Positions 25,937-34,257 of a DNA stretch of 64,000 nucleotides are shown here, in pieces (position 1 is the first letter of the stretch; each line of letters opens with the position of its first letter). Below the pieces are notes generated by a model. It ran no database searches. It was not told the DNA's origin and was given only the letters and a program-made list of their open reading frames with translations. The translations under genes were made by a program, and so were the position numbers. Location of the stretch: assembly GCF_050496765.1 (NCBI RefSeq), contig NZ_JBNWEO010000005.1, positions 1 through 64,000 on the forward strand, given 5' to 3'. This stretch comes from JAEVLT01 sp050496765. Lineage in GTDB: Bacteria > Bacillota > Bacilli > Bacillales > Cytobacillaceae.

Positions 25937-26074
25937 TTCTCATACCTCCTATGTTCCTGTTATTTTAATACCGTTTCGTGTACGGTTTGTTTGAAATTCT
26001 AATTCGCTTAAAACAGGGAAATACCCTTCTTTTATAAATTCTTCCGATTGTATTTTTTCAGAAAGAAATTATAG

Positions 26075-26080
26075 TATAAT
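26075..26080 (+). promoter_or_regulatory. -10 element upstream of the coiled-coil gene
   Basis: Perfect TATAAT; the -35 is weak. Confidence 0.35.
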
Positions 26081-26104
26081 GTGAAGAGAAGGAGGTGAAT
26101 GGAC

Positions 26105-26584
26105 ATGCTCGAAAAAAGGCTTGACAGATTGGAAGAAATGTTAACCACGTTAATAACAATGGTAGGCAGTTTAAATCGTCAACAGCAGGAAATGAAAAGT
26201 GAATTGCAGGGTATGAAGGCTGAAATCAAGGATATGAAGACAGATCAGCAAGAAATGAAAAGAGAAATCCAGGATATGAAGGCTGACATCCAGGATATGA
26301 AGACTGACATCCAGGATATGAAGGCTGAAATCAAGGATATGAAGGCCGACTTCCAAGATATGAAGATAGATCAGCAAGAAATGAAGATTGACCTGCAAGA
26401 AATGAAATCGGATCTACAAGAGGTAAAAGATGAACAATTTATTTCACGTAATGAAAGTGAAAAACAATTTTCAGAAATGCAGAAAATGCTCACTTTTATG
26501 AAATGGGATCAAGACCATACTTGTGAAAAGACAGTGAAAAATGAAAGAGAACTGGCTCAAGTTAGAGGTCATCTTCAGCTTTGA
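26105..26584 (+). CDS. Heptad-repeat coiled-coil protein
   Basis: The 159-residue protein is almost entirely coiled coil. From about residue 30 it repeats a seven-residue unit of the form (I/Q)QDMK(A/T)D about eleven times, encoded by near-identical 21-bp DNA units (roughly 26200-26420). The N-terminus (LEKRLDRLEEMLTTL) and the C-terminus are helical but non-repetitive. There is no signal peptide or membrane segment. Similar uncharacterised proteins occur in Bacillus; no function is known. AAGGAGGTG lies too close to ATG 26099 and supports ATG 26105. Confidence 0.75.
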   Translation: MLEKRLDRLEEMLTTLITMVGSLNRQQQEMKSELQGMKAEIKDMKTDQQEMKREIQDMKADIQDMKTDIQDMKAEIKDMKADFQDMKIDQQEMKIDLQEMKSDLQEVKDEQFISRNESEKQFSEMQKMLTFMKWDQDHTCEKTVKNERELAQVRGHLQL

Positions 26585-26854
26585 ACTAATTGATCGCATT
26601 TTTGGAGCGTTGATGGCCTTTGTTTTTTATGAAACAGAAAATTTAATTCCTGAAGAGTCCCCTGATGATGAGTGTTTGTTTTAGCCCTTAAAACTACTGT
26701 AACCTGCTTTTAAATAAAGAACTTCCCCCTGTGAATCCGACATCTGTACAATCTATTTCCCCATTCAGCAGACAACTTCCCATTGTATTTCAGAAAAGAA
26801 CGGCAGACGATCTTATAAAAGATTGGCTAAATGAGCAAGCTGTGATTCCAAGTC
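26585..26854. other. Intergenic stretch, possible short remnant
   Basis: After the coiled-coil gene a 33-codon open stretch in another frame (reading ELIDRIFGALMAFVFYETEN, ending with TAG near 26685) may be a frameshifted leftover of a longer C-terminus. The rest shows no gene and no strong hairpin. Confidence 0.3.
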
Positions 26855-26863
26855 TGTTATAAT
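26855..26863 (+). promoter_or_regulatory. Extended -10 promoter of the DinB-like gene
   Basis: TGTTATAAT, 26 bases before the start codon. Confidence 0.5.
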
Positions 26864-26888
26864 CATGAGCAAAGGGGAGTGATTTAGA

Positions 26889-27362
26889 ATGGAATTGTTA
26901 ATGGAGCAATACCAAAAAGGGTATTCAAAGCTTTTAAATGAAGTCGATGGCCTTTCCAAAGAACTGCTATTGTTTAAACCATCCGAAACTAGTTGGAGCA
27001 TCACGGAAATTATTATTCATGTTTCAGATGCAGAGCTGGTACATATCCATCGGATGAAGGCGGTTTTGGCAGAAGAGAACCCGATTCTGACTGCCTTTGA
27101 TCAAGAATTATGGACAGATCGCCTGCATTCCCAACAACTAGATCACCAATTGTATCTTCAGCTATTCAAATCGATGCGCGAAAGCTTTCTGCCAATTCTC
27201 CAGCAATTAACAGAACAAGATTATTTTCGGACTGGAACCCATACTGTTGCTGGCCCGCTTACATTTAAAGAGATTTTGGAACATTCTATTGAACATGTTG
27301 AAGGTCATATCGAGCAAATCAGACGGGTGAAAAAACGTTTTGAAGCACAAAACAAGCAGTAG
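26889..27362 (+). CDS. DinB superfamily protein
   Basis: The 157-residue four-helix-bundle protein belongs to the DinB/YfiT-like group. Three conserved histidine positions fit the family metal site: one in IIIHVSDAEL near residue 46, and two in the closing helix HSIEHVEGHIEQI. Family members include thiol-dependent (often bacillithiol) transferases, but most are uncharacterised, and nothing nearby indicates the substrate. GGGGAG precedes the start. Despite the name it has no link to DNA polymerase IV. Confidence 0.85.
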   Translation: MELLMEQYQKGYSKLLNEVDGLSKELLLFKPSETSWSITEIIIHVSDAELVHIHRMKAVLAEENPILTAFDQELWTDRLHSQQLDHQLYLQLFKSMRESFLPILQQLTEQDYFRTGTHTVAGPLTFKEILEHSIEHVEGHIEQIRRVKKRFEAQNKQ

Positions 27363-27377
27363 CATTGGCAATCGAAT

Positions 27378-27411
27378 CAAACTGAGGCGTATCTCGTGTC
27401 TCAGTTTCTTT
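27378..27411 (+). terminator. Terminator of the DinB-like gene
   Basis: AAACTGAG/CTCAGTTT stem followed by CTTTGCGTTT. Confidence 0.65.
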
Positions 27412-27711
27412 GCGTTTAAACCAAACTACCAAACGATTGAGTCAAAAGTACTATTTATTCTTTCTTATGTTTTGACGATAAAAAAAGTAAATGAATACAA
27501 GGGTAAAACTTTGGAAACAAAGTGGCACAAAACTAAAGGGACTAAAGTCGGTCATACGATCGATCATGTCAGCCAGTTGCAGCAGCGGTTCTATCACATC
27601 CCTTACAAACTGTTGTAGGGGCTTTATTTTTGTGTTTTTCCCTAAGGAGGGACAGCAGAATCACGATCATGAATGACACCATTTTGAAATAGAAAGAAAG
27701 GAAACGATCGA
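27412..27711. other. Intergenic stretch before the chemoreceptor
   Basis: No gene with a ribosome site is recognisable. A second hairpin (CCCTTACAA/TTGTAGGGG, about 27600-27622) followed by CTTTATTTTTGTG looks like a terminator for something lost or for a short transcript. Confidence 0.35.
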
Positions 27712-28794
27712 ATGAAGGTAAAAAATCAATTATTTCTTACGGTTTCTGTCTTATTTTTTATACCGAACAGTCTGTTCATTGCCTATATTGGCGTAAAAGA
27801 TTTTACATGGGAACTCGGACTTGTTGTCCTATTTTCCCTTATATTTTTCATTTTAACTATTTTAAAGGTTAAAAAGGTACCTGTTGAAAATCTAATAGCA
27901 GTGACGGAAACAGCAGCAGCAAGTGAAGCCCCGTCTTTTTTGGAGGCAGAGACAAAAAAGAAATTTTCCGAACTTGTCTCTTCCTTAATTGCTTTTAAGC
28001 AAAACATGAGCAAACTGATGAATATATCAGAAGATGTATTAAAGGGTGCTAGGATCCAGTCGCAAAATGTTGAAAAAAGCACTGCTGCCATTACTGATAT
28101 GTCTAGCGGTATTGAGCAAATTGCCGTAAGCGCCACAAAGGTCTCCCACTTGTCTAAAGTTTCTTCGGAAGAGGCACTAGAAGGCTTCAAGCGAATTGAA
28201 ACGGTAATCGGGCAAATGGAATCAATCCATCAAAAAGTTGATCAATTATCCGAAACGATTATGGATTTATCGAGTCACTCAAGTGAAATTAGCCAAATTG
28301 TCAATACAATAACGGAGATTTCGGCAAATACCAATCTTTTGGCGTTAAATGCCGCAATTGAGGCAGCACGAGCAGGCGAACATGGAAAAGGATTTGCCGT
28401 TGTCGCCCATGAGGTGCGCAAACTTTCAGAAGAAGCAACCAATTCAACGAAGAAAATCACAAATATTGTTTCAGCCATTCAAGACAAGGTCTCCAAATCA
28501 GTACAACTTACAAAGGAAGGAAAAAAAGAAACCGAGAATGGGGCAAAGGCGGTAAATGAGGCTAAACACTCTTTTGAAGTGATTCAGCGGGAAATTAATC
28601 ATGTCTCCCAGCAGATTCTTGATGTATCTGCGGCTGTTCAGCAGCTCTCAGCTGGATCACAGGAGATCAGTCGCTTGACTGAGTATACAGAAAAGGTTCA
28701 AATGGGCGGTGTCCAAAAAATCAATGAATTAACAAAAACCATTCAGCAACAGATAGAGGAAATGGCGATTCTGATTGAGAAGGCAAAGGAATGA
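27712..28794 (+). CDS. Methyl-accepting chemotaxis protein without sensor domain
   Basis: The 360-residue receptor has two hydrophobic helices at residues about 7-26 and 33-50 joined by only a few residues, so it lacks a periplasmic ligand domain and a HAMP domain. The rest is a long cytoplasmic coiled coil with the highly conserved signalling tip (EISANTNLLALNAAIEAARA, then GEHGKGFAVVAHEVRKLSEEA) that contacts CheA and CheW. It could sense membrane state, redox or a partner protein. GAAAGGAAA precedes the ATG. Its presence implies a chemotaxis system elsewhere. Confidence 0.9.
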   Translation: MKVKNQLFLTVSVLFFIPNSLFIAYIGVKDFTWELGLVVLFSLIFFILTILKVKKVPVENLIAVTETAAASEAPSFLEAETKKKFSELVSSLIAFKQNMSKLMNISEDVLKGARIQSQNVEKSTAAITDMSSGIEQIAVSATKVSHLSKVSSEEALEGFKRIETVIGQMESIHQKVDQLSETIMDLSSHSSEISQIVNTITEISANTNLLALNAAIEAARAGEHGKGFAVVAHEVRKLSEEATNSTKKITNIVSAIQDKVSKSVQLTKEGKKETENGAKAVNEAKHSFEVIQREINHVSQQILDVSAAVQQLSAGSQEISRLTEYTEKVQMGGVQKINELTKTIQQQIEEMAILIEKAKE

Positions 28795-28822
28795 TCAGAT
28801 AAAACGAAAGGGGAATGAATTC

Positions 28823-30022
28823 ATGCAATATAGACCTTTTATCGACGCTGCACTCAAATCTCGATTTTATCAGGAAAAATTAGCAGGTCAGCATTTTGAA
28901 AATTGGCTGGGTATCCCGTTTACGACAAAAACGGAATTAAGAAATGCGGATGCTTATGATCTTATCGGCACAGCCATTGATCAAATCGCAACCTATCATG
29001 AGACAAGTGGAACAACCGGAACACCAACGCCAAGCTGGTTTACTCATAAGGATATTGAACAAGAGGTAAATGTCGTATTGAACTCAAGCCTCCAGCTTAA
29101 TGAAAAAGACCTTGTGTTGAATCGGTTTCCGTTTGCCATGGCCATCCCTTCTTTTATCTTTTATTGGTCTGCGGCCAGAGTAGGAGCTGGTCATATTGCT
29201 GTAGATAAAGCCAGTATGATTACGCCAGACAGACGTGTTGTGGAAATCATTGAGCGGACGAATCCATCCATTCTCACAATGCTGCCGTCTGAAGCGGAGA
29301 AATTATATGAGGTCGGAAAACAAATGGGTGTCTTGCTTCCAAATCCAAATCTTCGCGCTTTCGTTCTGGCCGGGGAACTGATGACACCATCTAGGAAAAA
29401 ACATCTTGAAAACGTATGGGGTGTCCCCGTTTATTTACTATTTGGAAGTACGGAAACAGGCGGGTTGTTTATGAGTTGTGAAAATGGCCATTACCATTTG
29501 AATCATGCAAATGCCTTCGTCGAATCAGTTGATGAAAATGGAAAACCGGCAAAAGAGGGATTAAAGGGTAATTGTGTCATCTCAACAGCAAGGGAAGGAA
29601 TGCCGCTGCTTCGTTACGCAAACCAGGATATCATTGAGTTGAGAGCAGGAAGTACATGTGGTTGCGGACAAACCAAACCTATTATGATTCATTACGGACG
29701 AAAAGAGGATCTCATCCGTATGCCGAACGATAGGGAAATTACGTTTTATGACTTACAAGAGGTTGTGTATTCTTTAAAAAACGTCCCATTTATGTGGAAA
29801 GTAAAGGTTTTAACAGATCATGTGCAATTTATGTTCCAATACACCACTAGAATGAAGCCATCAAGAAAAACGCTAGAAGAAGAAATCTCAACAAAGCTGG
29901 GATTGGCTGTAGAAGTAGTGTTCACCGAGATTTTTTCTTTGCAAAAGTTGACCGAAAAGCCGGCATATGCGAAGTATGCGCATATCGAGCGGGAGACAAA
30001 AGAATGGGAATGGATAAAATAA
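28823..30022 (+). CDS. Phenylacetate-CoA ligase-like adenylating enzyme
   Basis: The 399-residue protein is an AMP-binding enzyme of the PaaK-like branch: the phosphate-binding loop ETSGTTGTPTPSWFT near residue 74, the adenine motif LFGSTETGG near 210, the D-I-I-E aspartate near 273, and the hinge around GRKEDLIRM. A CGCG pair near residue 288 may bind a structural metal, as in PaaK. It should activate a carboxylic acid as an adenylate; no other aromatic-degradation genes are near, so the acid is unknown. ATG 28823 follows AAAGGGGA; the longer frame begins inside the chemoreceptor gene. Confidence 0.8.
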   Translation: MQYRPFIDAALKSRFYQEKLAGQHFENWLGIPFTTKTELRNADAYDLIGTAIDQIATYHETSGTTGTPTPSWFTHKDIEQEVNVVLNSSLQLNEKDLVLNRFPFAMAIPSFIFYWSAARVGAGHIAVDKASMITPDRRVVEIIERTNPSILTMLPSEAEKLYEVGKQMGVLLPNPNLRAFVLAGELMTPSRKKHLENVWGVPVYLLFGSTETGGLFMSCENGHYHLNHANAFVESVDENGKPAKEGLKGNCVISTAREGMPLLRYANQDIIELRAGSTCGCGQTKPIMIHYGRKEDLIRMPNDREITFYDLQEVVYSLKNVPFMWKVKVLTDHVQFMFQYTTRMKPSRKTLEEEISTKLGLAVEVVFTEIFSLQKLTEKPAYAKYAHIERETKEWEWIK

Positions 30023-30024
30023 TC

Positions 30025-30219
30025 TTAATCTCCTTCTTTCAATAGGGTTTTGCATTTTTCACACGTTATTTGATCTACCGGTCTCATTTGAATCATTTTC
30101 AGGTCTTTTCTTGTCAAGGTAGGAAAAGGATTATAAACGAGGCCGCACCCGCAGAGATTTTTATTTTTCACAATATGAATTTGCTTTGTTTCTTGAATTT
30201 GAACCGTTGGAAAGTACAC
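30025..30219 (-). CDS. Small zinc-ribbon-like protein
   Basis: This 64-residue frame begins with GTG preceded by GAAGG eight bases upstream. It carries two cysteine pairs (LCGCG near residue 23 and CEKCK near 54) separated by a basic stretch, RKDLKMIQMRPVDQI, a layout seen in small zinc-binding proteins. It ends three bases from the convergent adenylating-enzyme gene. I do not recognise a named family. Confidence 0.5.
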   Translation of the reverse strand: MYFPTVQIQETKQIHIVKNKNLCGCGLVYNPFPTLTRKDLKMIQMRPVDQITCEKCKTLLKEGD

Positions 30220-30444
30220 AATTTGCCTTCTCTCGTATGTGTATTTTTAGGCAAAATGGTAGAAAAGCGCTTATGATATGCAACCCGGCTGCCATGGTAA
30301 TCGAAATTACGTTAGGCCCGTGGCTTTGCGTCTTTTACTTTCGTAAAATTTGCCCAGATTTAATCATAACATATTTAAGAATTTGGGGAAAATAGATGGT
30401 GCAAAAAACAATTAATCCGTTAAAATGGAAAGTATAGGAGCGCA

Positions 30445-31332
30445 TTATCGTTTATAAATGTTTTTCTTTATAAATTGATTAAAAATGAGCAGAGCGGGGG
30501 TGGCGAATTTTTCTTTTGGAAAAATCAACGAAAAGTTTCGCTGGCACCGCTCCGCTAGTTTAAATGGCTCAACCAAGCCGAGTTTCCTTTCATTTGCAAT
30601 CACCTGTTCCGATAAAAAGCCAATTCCTTGGTGTTTGATGATTGCTTGCTTGATGGCTTCGTTTGTATCAAATTCGATTTGTTTTTTCGGTTTAAATTGA
30701 TGGGTTTGAAAGAAAGTATCGATTTTCTCTCTCGTGTTGGAGCCAGCCTTTCTGAGAAAAAAAGTCTCATCTTTTAACTGATGAATCGTGGTGATTTCTT
30801 CGAGATTCCATTTGCCAGTTTTCCCGGCGATCAGGAGGACTTCTTCGTTTAAAAGCGCTTTATAGTTAAAGTCGGGGTCCTTACTTGACTTTGCGGCAAT
30901 GGCAACATCCAATTCCCCTTTTTTTAACTTTTCTATAATCACTTCTGTTTTATCAATAGACAAGTCAATCGCGATAGTTGCATATTTTTGCTGAAAGTCT
31001 ACAATTAAAGAAGGCAAAAGATAATTACCAATGGTTGTCCCAGCGCCGACCTTTATTTCACCGGCTTCGAGATTGTTTAACGCATTCATGGCTTTTTCTG
31101 TTTCTTCGGTTAAAAGCAAGATTTTCTCAGCGTATTGAAGCAGACGTCTGCCCGCATCAGTCAGTTCGACTTTTCTCCCGGTTCGTTTAAAGAGGGAAAG
31201 CTGATAATGGGCTTCCAATGCTTCGATTTGCCGTGAGACCGCCGGCTGGCTTAACGCAACTTTTTCGGCTGCTTTGGAAAAATTAAGGTAGTTTGCTACA
31301 TAATAAAAGCTTTTCAGTTGATGGAAATCCAT
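30445..31332 (-). CDS. LysR family transcriptional regulator
   Basis: The 295-residue regulator has an N-terminal winged helix-turn-helix (residues 1-60: FSKAAEKVALSQPAVSRQIE) and a periplasmic-binding-protein-like effector domain from about residue 90 (EIKVGAGTTIGNYLLPSLI). It resembles the CysL/CbbR-like branch. It is divergent from selD with only 53 bases between the two starts, so it very probably binds that gap and controls the selenium genes, perhaps in response to a sulfur or selenium metabolite. AGAGGTG precedes the start. Confidence 0.85.
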   Translation of the reverse strand: MDFHQLKSFYYVANYLNFSKAAEKVALSQPAVSRQIEALEAHYQLSLFKRTGRKVELTDAGRRLLQYAEKILLLTEETEKAMNALNNLEAGEIKVGAGTTIGNYLLPSLIVDFQQKYATIAIDLSIDKTEVIIEKLKKGELDVAIAAKSSKDPDFNYKALLNEEVLLIAGKTGKWNLEEITTIHQLKDETFFLRKAGSNTREKIDTFFQTHQFKPKKQIEFDTNEAIKQAIIKHQGIGFLSEQVIANERKLGLVEPFKLAERCQRNFSLIFPKEKFATPALLIFNQFIKKNIYKR

Positions 31333-31385
31333 GTTTACACCTCTTTTAAAAAGTGGAAAAATTGTAACTCAAAAAGGAGAACCGT

Positions 31386-32432
31386 ATGCATAACCCTATG
31401 ATTGCTTTGACTTCTTATTCTTCGGGCTCTGGCTGAGCATGCAAAATACGATCTTCGGATCTTGCGCAAGTTTTGCGCAATATACCTGCAACAAATGATC
31501 AAAAGATAAAAGCAGGCATCGGGGAAGATGTTTTCGCGTACGATCACAATAATGGAACGATCCTGCAAACGGTCGATATGATTACGCCGATTGTGGATGA
31601 CCCGTACCAATTTGGCGCGATTGCGGTTGCAAATGCCCTAAGCGATATTTATGCAAAGGGCGGGATCCCGAAATATGCGCTGAACATCATTGAGTTTCCG
31701 GTTTCTTCCCTGCCATTAAGCTACTTAGAAGAAATGATCAAAGGTGGGACCGATAAAGCGCTTGAGGCTGGAGTAGCGATTGTGGGCGGCCACACAATCG
31801 ATGATTCTCCCAAATATGGCGTCTCGGTCACAGGATTTCTTCCTGAAAACGGGAAATTCATCAGCAAATCGGGAGCCAAGCCGGGAGACCGCATTTTTTT
31901 AACAAAACCACTTGGCATCGGAATTTATACAACGGCCATTGATGAAAAACTGGCCACTGAAGAGCAAGTAACCGAAGTGGTCAGCCAGATGACGACGTTG
32001 AACCGAAATGCCTCTGAGGCGATGATTGCGGCTGATGCGACGGCATGCACAGATGTGACCGGCTTCGGCTTGATCGGGCATCTTTCAGAAGTGGCTGAAA
32101 AAAGCGGTGTTTCAATTGAGCTTTTCAATGAAACCATTCCCTTCCTTCAAGATGCCTTTCAGTTGCTTGAACAAGGGGCCGTATCGGAGGGGATTCTCAA
32201 AAACCATTATTCCTTTCATAAAAATGTCAGCCATACTGCGAAGTTGACAAGAGATGAGGAATATTTGCTCTATGACCCGCAGACTTCGGGCGGCTTGCTC
32301 ATTTTTGTTCCCCAGGCCAAAACCGATTCCTTGATAAGGGAGCTGAACCAAAGAAATGTTCCTGTATATCCAATTGGAATGGCCATTGAAAAAAAAGATG
32401 TTGCAATTGAAACAAAAAACAAATTGAGATAA
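31386..32432 (+). CDS. selD: Selenophosphate synthetase SelD, selenoprotein with UGA at codon 17
   Basis: SelD makes selenophosphate from selenide and ATP, the selenium donor for Sec-tRNA and other uses. Reading from ATG 31386 (AAGGAG six bases upstream), codon 17 is TGA (31434-31436), and the same frame continues to 32432, giving 348 residues, the family's usual length. The context SYSSGSG-U-ACK is the SelD active-site loop: residue 17 is the catalytic Cys/Sec position (Cys17 in E. coli) and Lys20 follows. Without readthrough the catalytic loop would be lost. The rest is typical: TVDMITPIVDDPYQFG, NALSDIYAKGG, GGHTIDDSPKYG and CTDVTGFGL. A hairpin just downstream of the UGA fits a bacterial SECIS. 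selA, selB and selC must lie elsewhere. Confidence 0.93.
31441..31480 (+). promoter_or_regulatory. Candidate SECIS element in selD
   Basis: An 8-bp stem (TTGCGCAA at 31462-31469 and 31473-31480) closes a three-base loop GTT; the loop begins 34 bases after the UGA. A small C(TTCG)G tetraloop hairpin (31450-31461) and an alternative outer pairing GCAAAA/TTTTGC also exist. The loop with G first agrees with what is known of bacterial SECIS elements. Confidence 0.6.
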
Positions 32433-32441
32433 TTGTATGTA

Positions 32442-32474
32442 AGCTAAGGATCTGAACGATTCTTAGTTTTTTTA
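32442..32474 (+). terminator. Terminator after selD
   Basis: CTAAGGATC/GATTCTTAG stem followed by TTTTTTT. The next gene therefore probably has its own promoter in the AT-rich stretch 32480-32560. Confidence 0.75.
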
Positions 32475-32634
32475 TAGGCTGAAAACAAGTATGCAAAATT
32501 GTAATGATAATATAATTATAATGCATTTCCTTTATAAAATGAACGTTCTTATAATGAAAGTAAGAAAGATTCGTTTTAGAAAGAAGGACGAAGAACGGTT
32601 TGGGCAAAATCACCTGTGAAACGGAGGGAAAAAA

Positions 32635-33792
32635 GTGAAAATAAAATTTGCACCGATTAAATTTCAAGCGGCTCTTGCAGCCGGGGGCGTCTCCCTGATG
32701 GCTTTCAATTATTTGCAATTTGCCATCCCACATGGGGAAGGATTGCTGAAATTCACGCAAATTGATTGGTCCCGGCTAAGCAGTAGTCAAACAGCGATGT
32801 ACCTTGTACTGGTAGTCCTTATGCTGATTTTTACAGCTACCAACTTCTTTTTGACTGTTGTTTTCTTAAAAGGTCTATTTCAGTGGCTCGGAAAACGACA
32901 TCAATTTACAGCTTTTGTTGAAAACCCGCTTATGAACATTACGATTTTTGTCCCCATTGCGTCATTATCGATGACAGCAAATGTGATATGGGGGCCGATG
33001 GCTTTTTATTTTCCCAAACTGTCAACCCAGTCCATGATGATGCCTTCGCTGATCTTCTTTGGAATCTTATGGGTATCGCTATTCTTTCTTGAATTCAACG
33101 TAGCGAAAAGCTGGTTTTCGAAACAAATAGAAGTAAACAAATTAAATTTTGTGTGGCTACTTGACGTTTTCGCTTTCGGTCTAGTCAGCTTGACGGGAAC
33201 AGGTATCACTTCGATGGCAAAAAACAGCAGCATTGCAACAATCGCATCGGTTGGCTCATTGTTTGTCTTAAGCATCGGGATCTTCCTGTTTCTCGCAAAG
33301 CTTGCCTTTTTATTGTACATGCAAATAAAGAACGCCAAGCTGCCGGATCAGCCAATCCTTCCAGCCTATTTTCTAGTTATTCCGATAACGTGTTTGCTAG
33401 GATTGAGTTTTTACCGGATGATGAGTTATCTTCAGCATTCGTTTTCGTTTGATAGTAGCATTCTTTCCTATTTCTTGATAACCGTTTCCTATGTTATTAC
33501 GGTTGGCTGGGGTCTCTTTACCGTTTATTTACTGATGGACTATCTAAAGAAAGATTTTTTCAAAAGCTCATTTTCTCCAACGCAATGGGGGATGGTTTGA
33601 GCGTTTGTTGGCTCCCAAGTTTTGGGAGTTTACGTTCAAGGAATCTATTATCCTGGAGCAGCATTGTCGATTGCAAATTACGTGAGCACAATTCTTGGTG
33701 CAATTCTTTACGGATTGATTTTTGTAAAATTCCACCAGGCGAATAAGGCAGAGGTTGTATTGCCGGTTACAACCGGGAAAATTTCCGGCTGA
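32635..33792 (+). CDS. TDT/TehA-like membrane selenoprotein with UGA at codon 322
   Basis: The gene starts at GTG 32635 after CGGAGGG and runs to an in-frame TGA at 33598-33600. The same frame continues without a break for 63 further codons to TGA 33790, and the added part (AFVGSQVLGVYVQGIYYPGA, then a second helix and a charged tail FHQANKAE) has exactly the hydrophobic pattern of two final helices. The full 385-residue product would have about ten membrane helices and resembles the TDT/SLAC1 family, whose C-terminus carries a similar GxxAF motif. I recall a family called TsoY (seleno)protein in public models that fits this description, but cannot check it here. A perfect 7-bp hairpin 11 bases after the TGA supports Sec insertion. 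Substrate unknown; selenium or sulfur species are plausible. Confidence 0.85.
33612..33628 (+). promoter_or_regulatory. Candidate SECIS element in the membrane selenoprotein gene
   Basis: CTCCCAA (33612-33618), loop GTT, TTGGGAG (33622-33628), starting 11 bases after the UGA. Loop and the two closing A-T pairs are identical to those of the selD hairpin (CAAGTTTTG), although the stems differ. Confidence 0.65.
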
Positions 33793-33821
33793 GTTTAAAC
33801 ATAAAAAGAAGGGTGAAGAAA

Positions 33822-34172
33822 ATGAAATTTTTAGTGATTGTGAACGATCCTCCATACGGAACGGAAAAAGCCTATAATGCATTCCGGCAAGCAAACGCCA
33901 TTGCCGGAAAAGAGGATACAGAAGTCCGTGTTTTCTTGATTGCTGATGCAGCTGCATGTGCAAAGGTCAACCAAAAAACGCCAAATGGCTATTACAATTT
34001 GGAAAAAATGCTTACGGTTGCAAAACGCAAAGGGGTTGTGATTGGCGTATGCGGCAGTTGCATGGATGCCAGGGGAATTTCGGAAGAGGAGCTTCATGAA
34101 AGCGCACATAAAAGCACGATGGATGAACTGGCTGATTGGTCGATTTGGGCTGATAAAATGATCTCGTATTAA
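33822..34172 (+). CDS. DsrE/DsrF family sulfur-relay protein
   Basis: The 116-residue protein has the DsrE fold signature: an N-terminal FLVIVNDPPYGTEKAYNAFRQA strand-helix, VRVFLIADAAACAKV in the middle and a C-terminal Cys pair in VCGSCMDARG near residue 79, the position of the reactive cysteine in persulfide-carrying DsrE/TusD proteins. Thirty bases separate it from the membrane selenoprotein gene, so they are co-transcribed. It could hand over a persulfide or selenopersulfide. GAAGGGTG supports ATG 33822 over GTG 33813. A terminator follows it. Confidence 0.85.
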   Translation: MKFLVIVNDPPYGTEKAYNAFRQANAIAGKEDTEVRVFLIADAAACAKVNQKTPNGYYNLEKMLTVAKRKGVVIGVCGSCMDARGISEEELHESAHKSTMDELADWSIWADKMISY

Positions 34173-34184
34173 ATTTATTCGGAT

Positions 34185-34212
34185 AACTCCGCATTTGCGG
34201 GGTTCTTTTTTC
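34185..34212 (+). terminator. Terminator after the DsrE gene
   Basis: AACTCCGC/GCGGGGTT stem followed by CTTTTTT. Confidence 0.8.
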
Positions 34213-34257
34213 AATTTTGGTATAATTAAAGCAACTATTAGTAAGGGGGGATGTTCC

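Noticed and set aside
27340..27676. Two short frames between the DinB-like and chemoreceptor genes
   Set aside because: They start inside another gene or lack ribosome sites and resemble no family known to me.
33598..33600. Nonsense mutation making the TDT-like gene a pseudogene
   Set aside because: The frame after the TGA is intact, hydrophobic as expected, and followed by a proper intergenic gap. A hairpin matching that of selD follows the TGA, and selD next door has its own functional-looking UGA.
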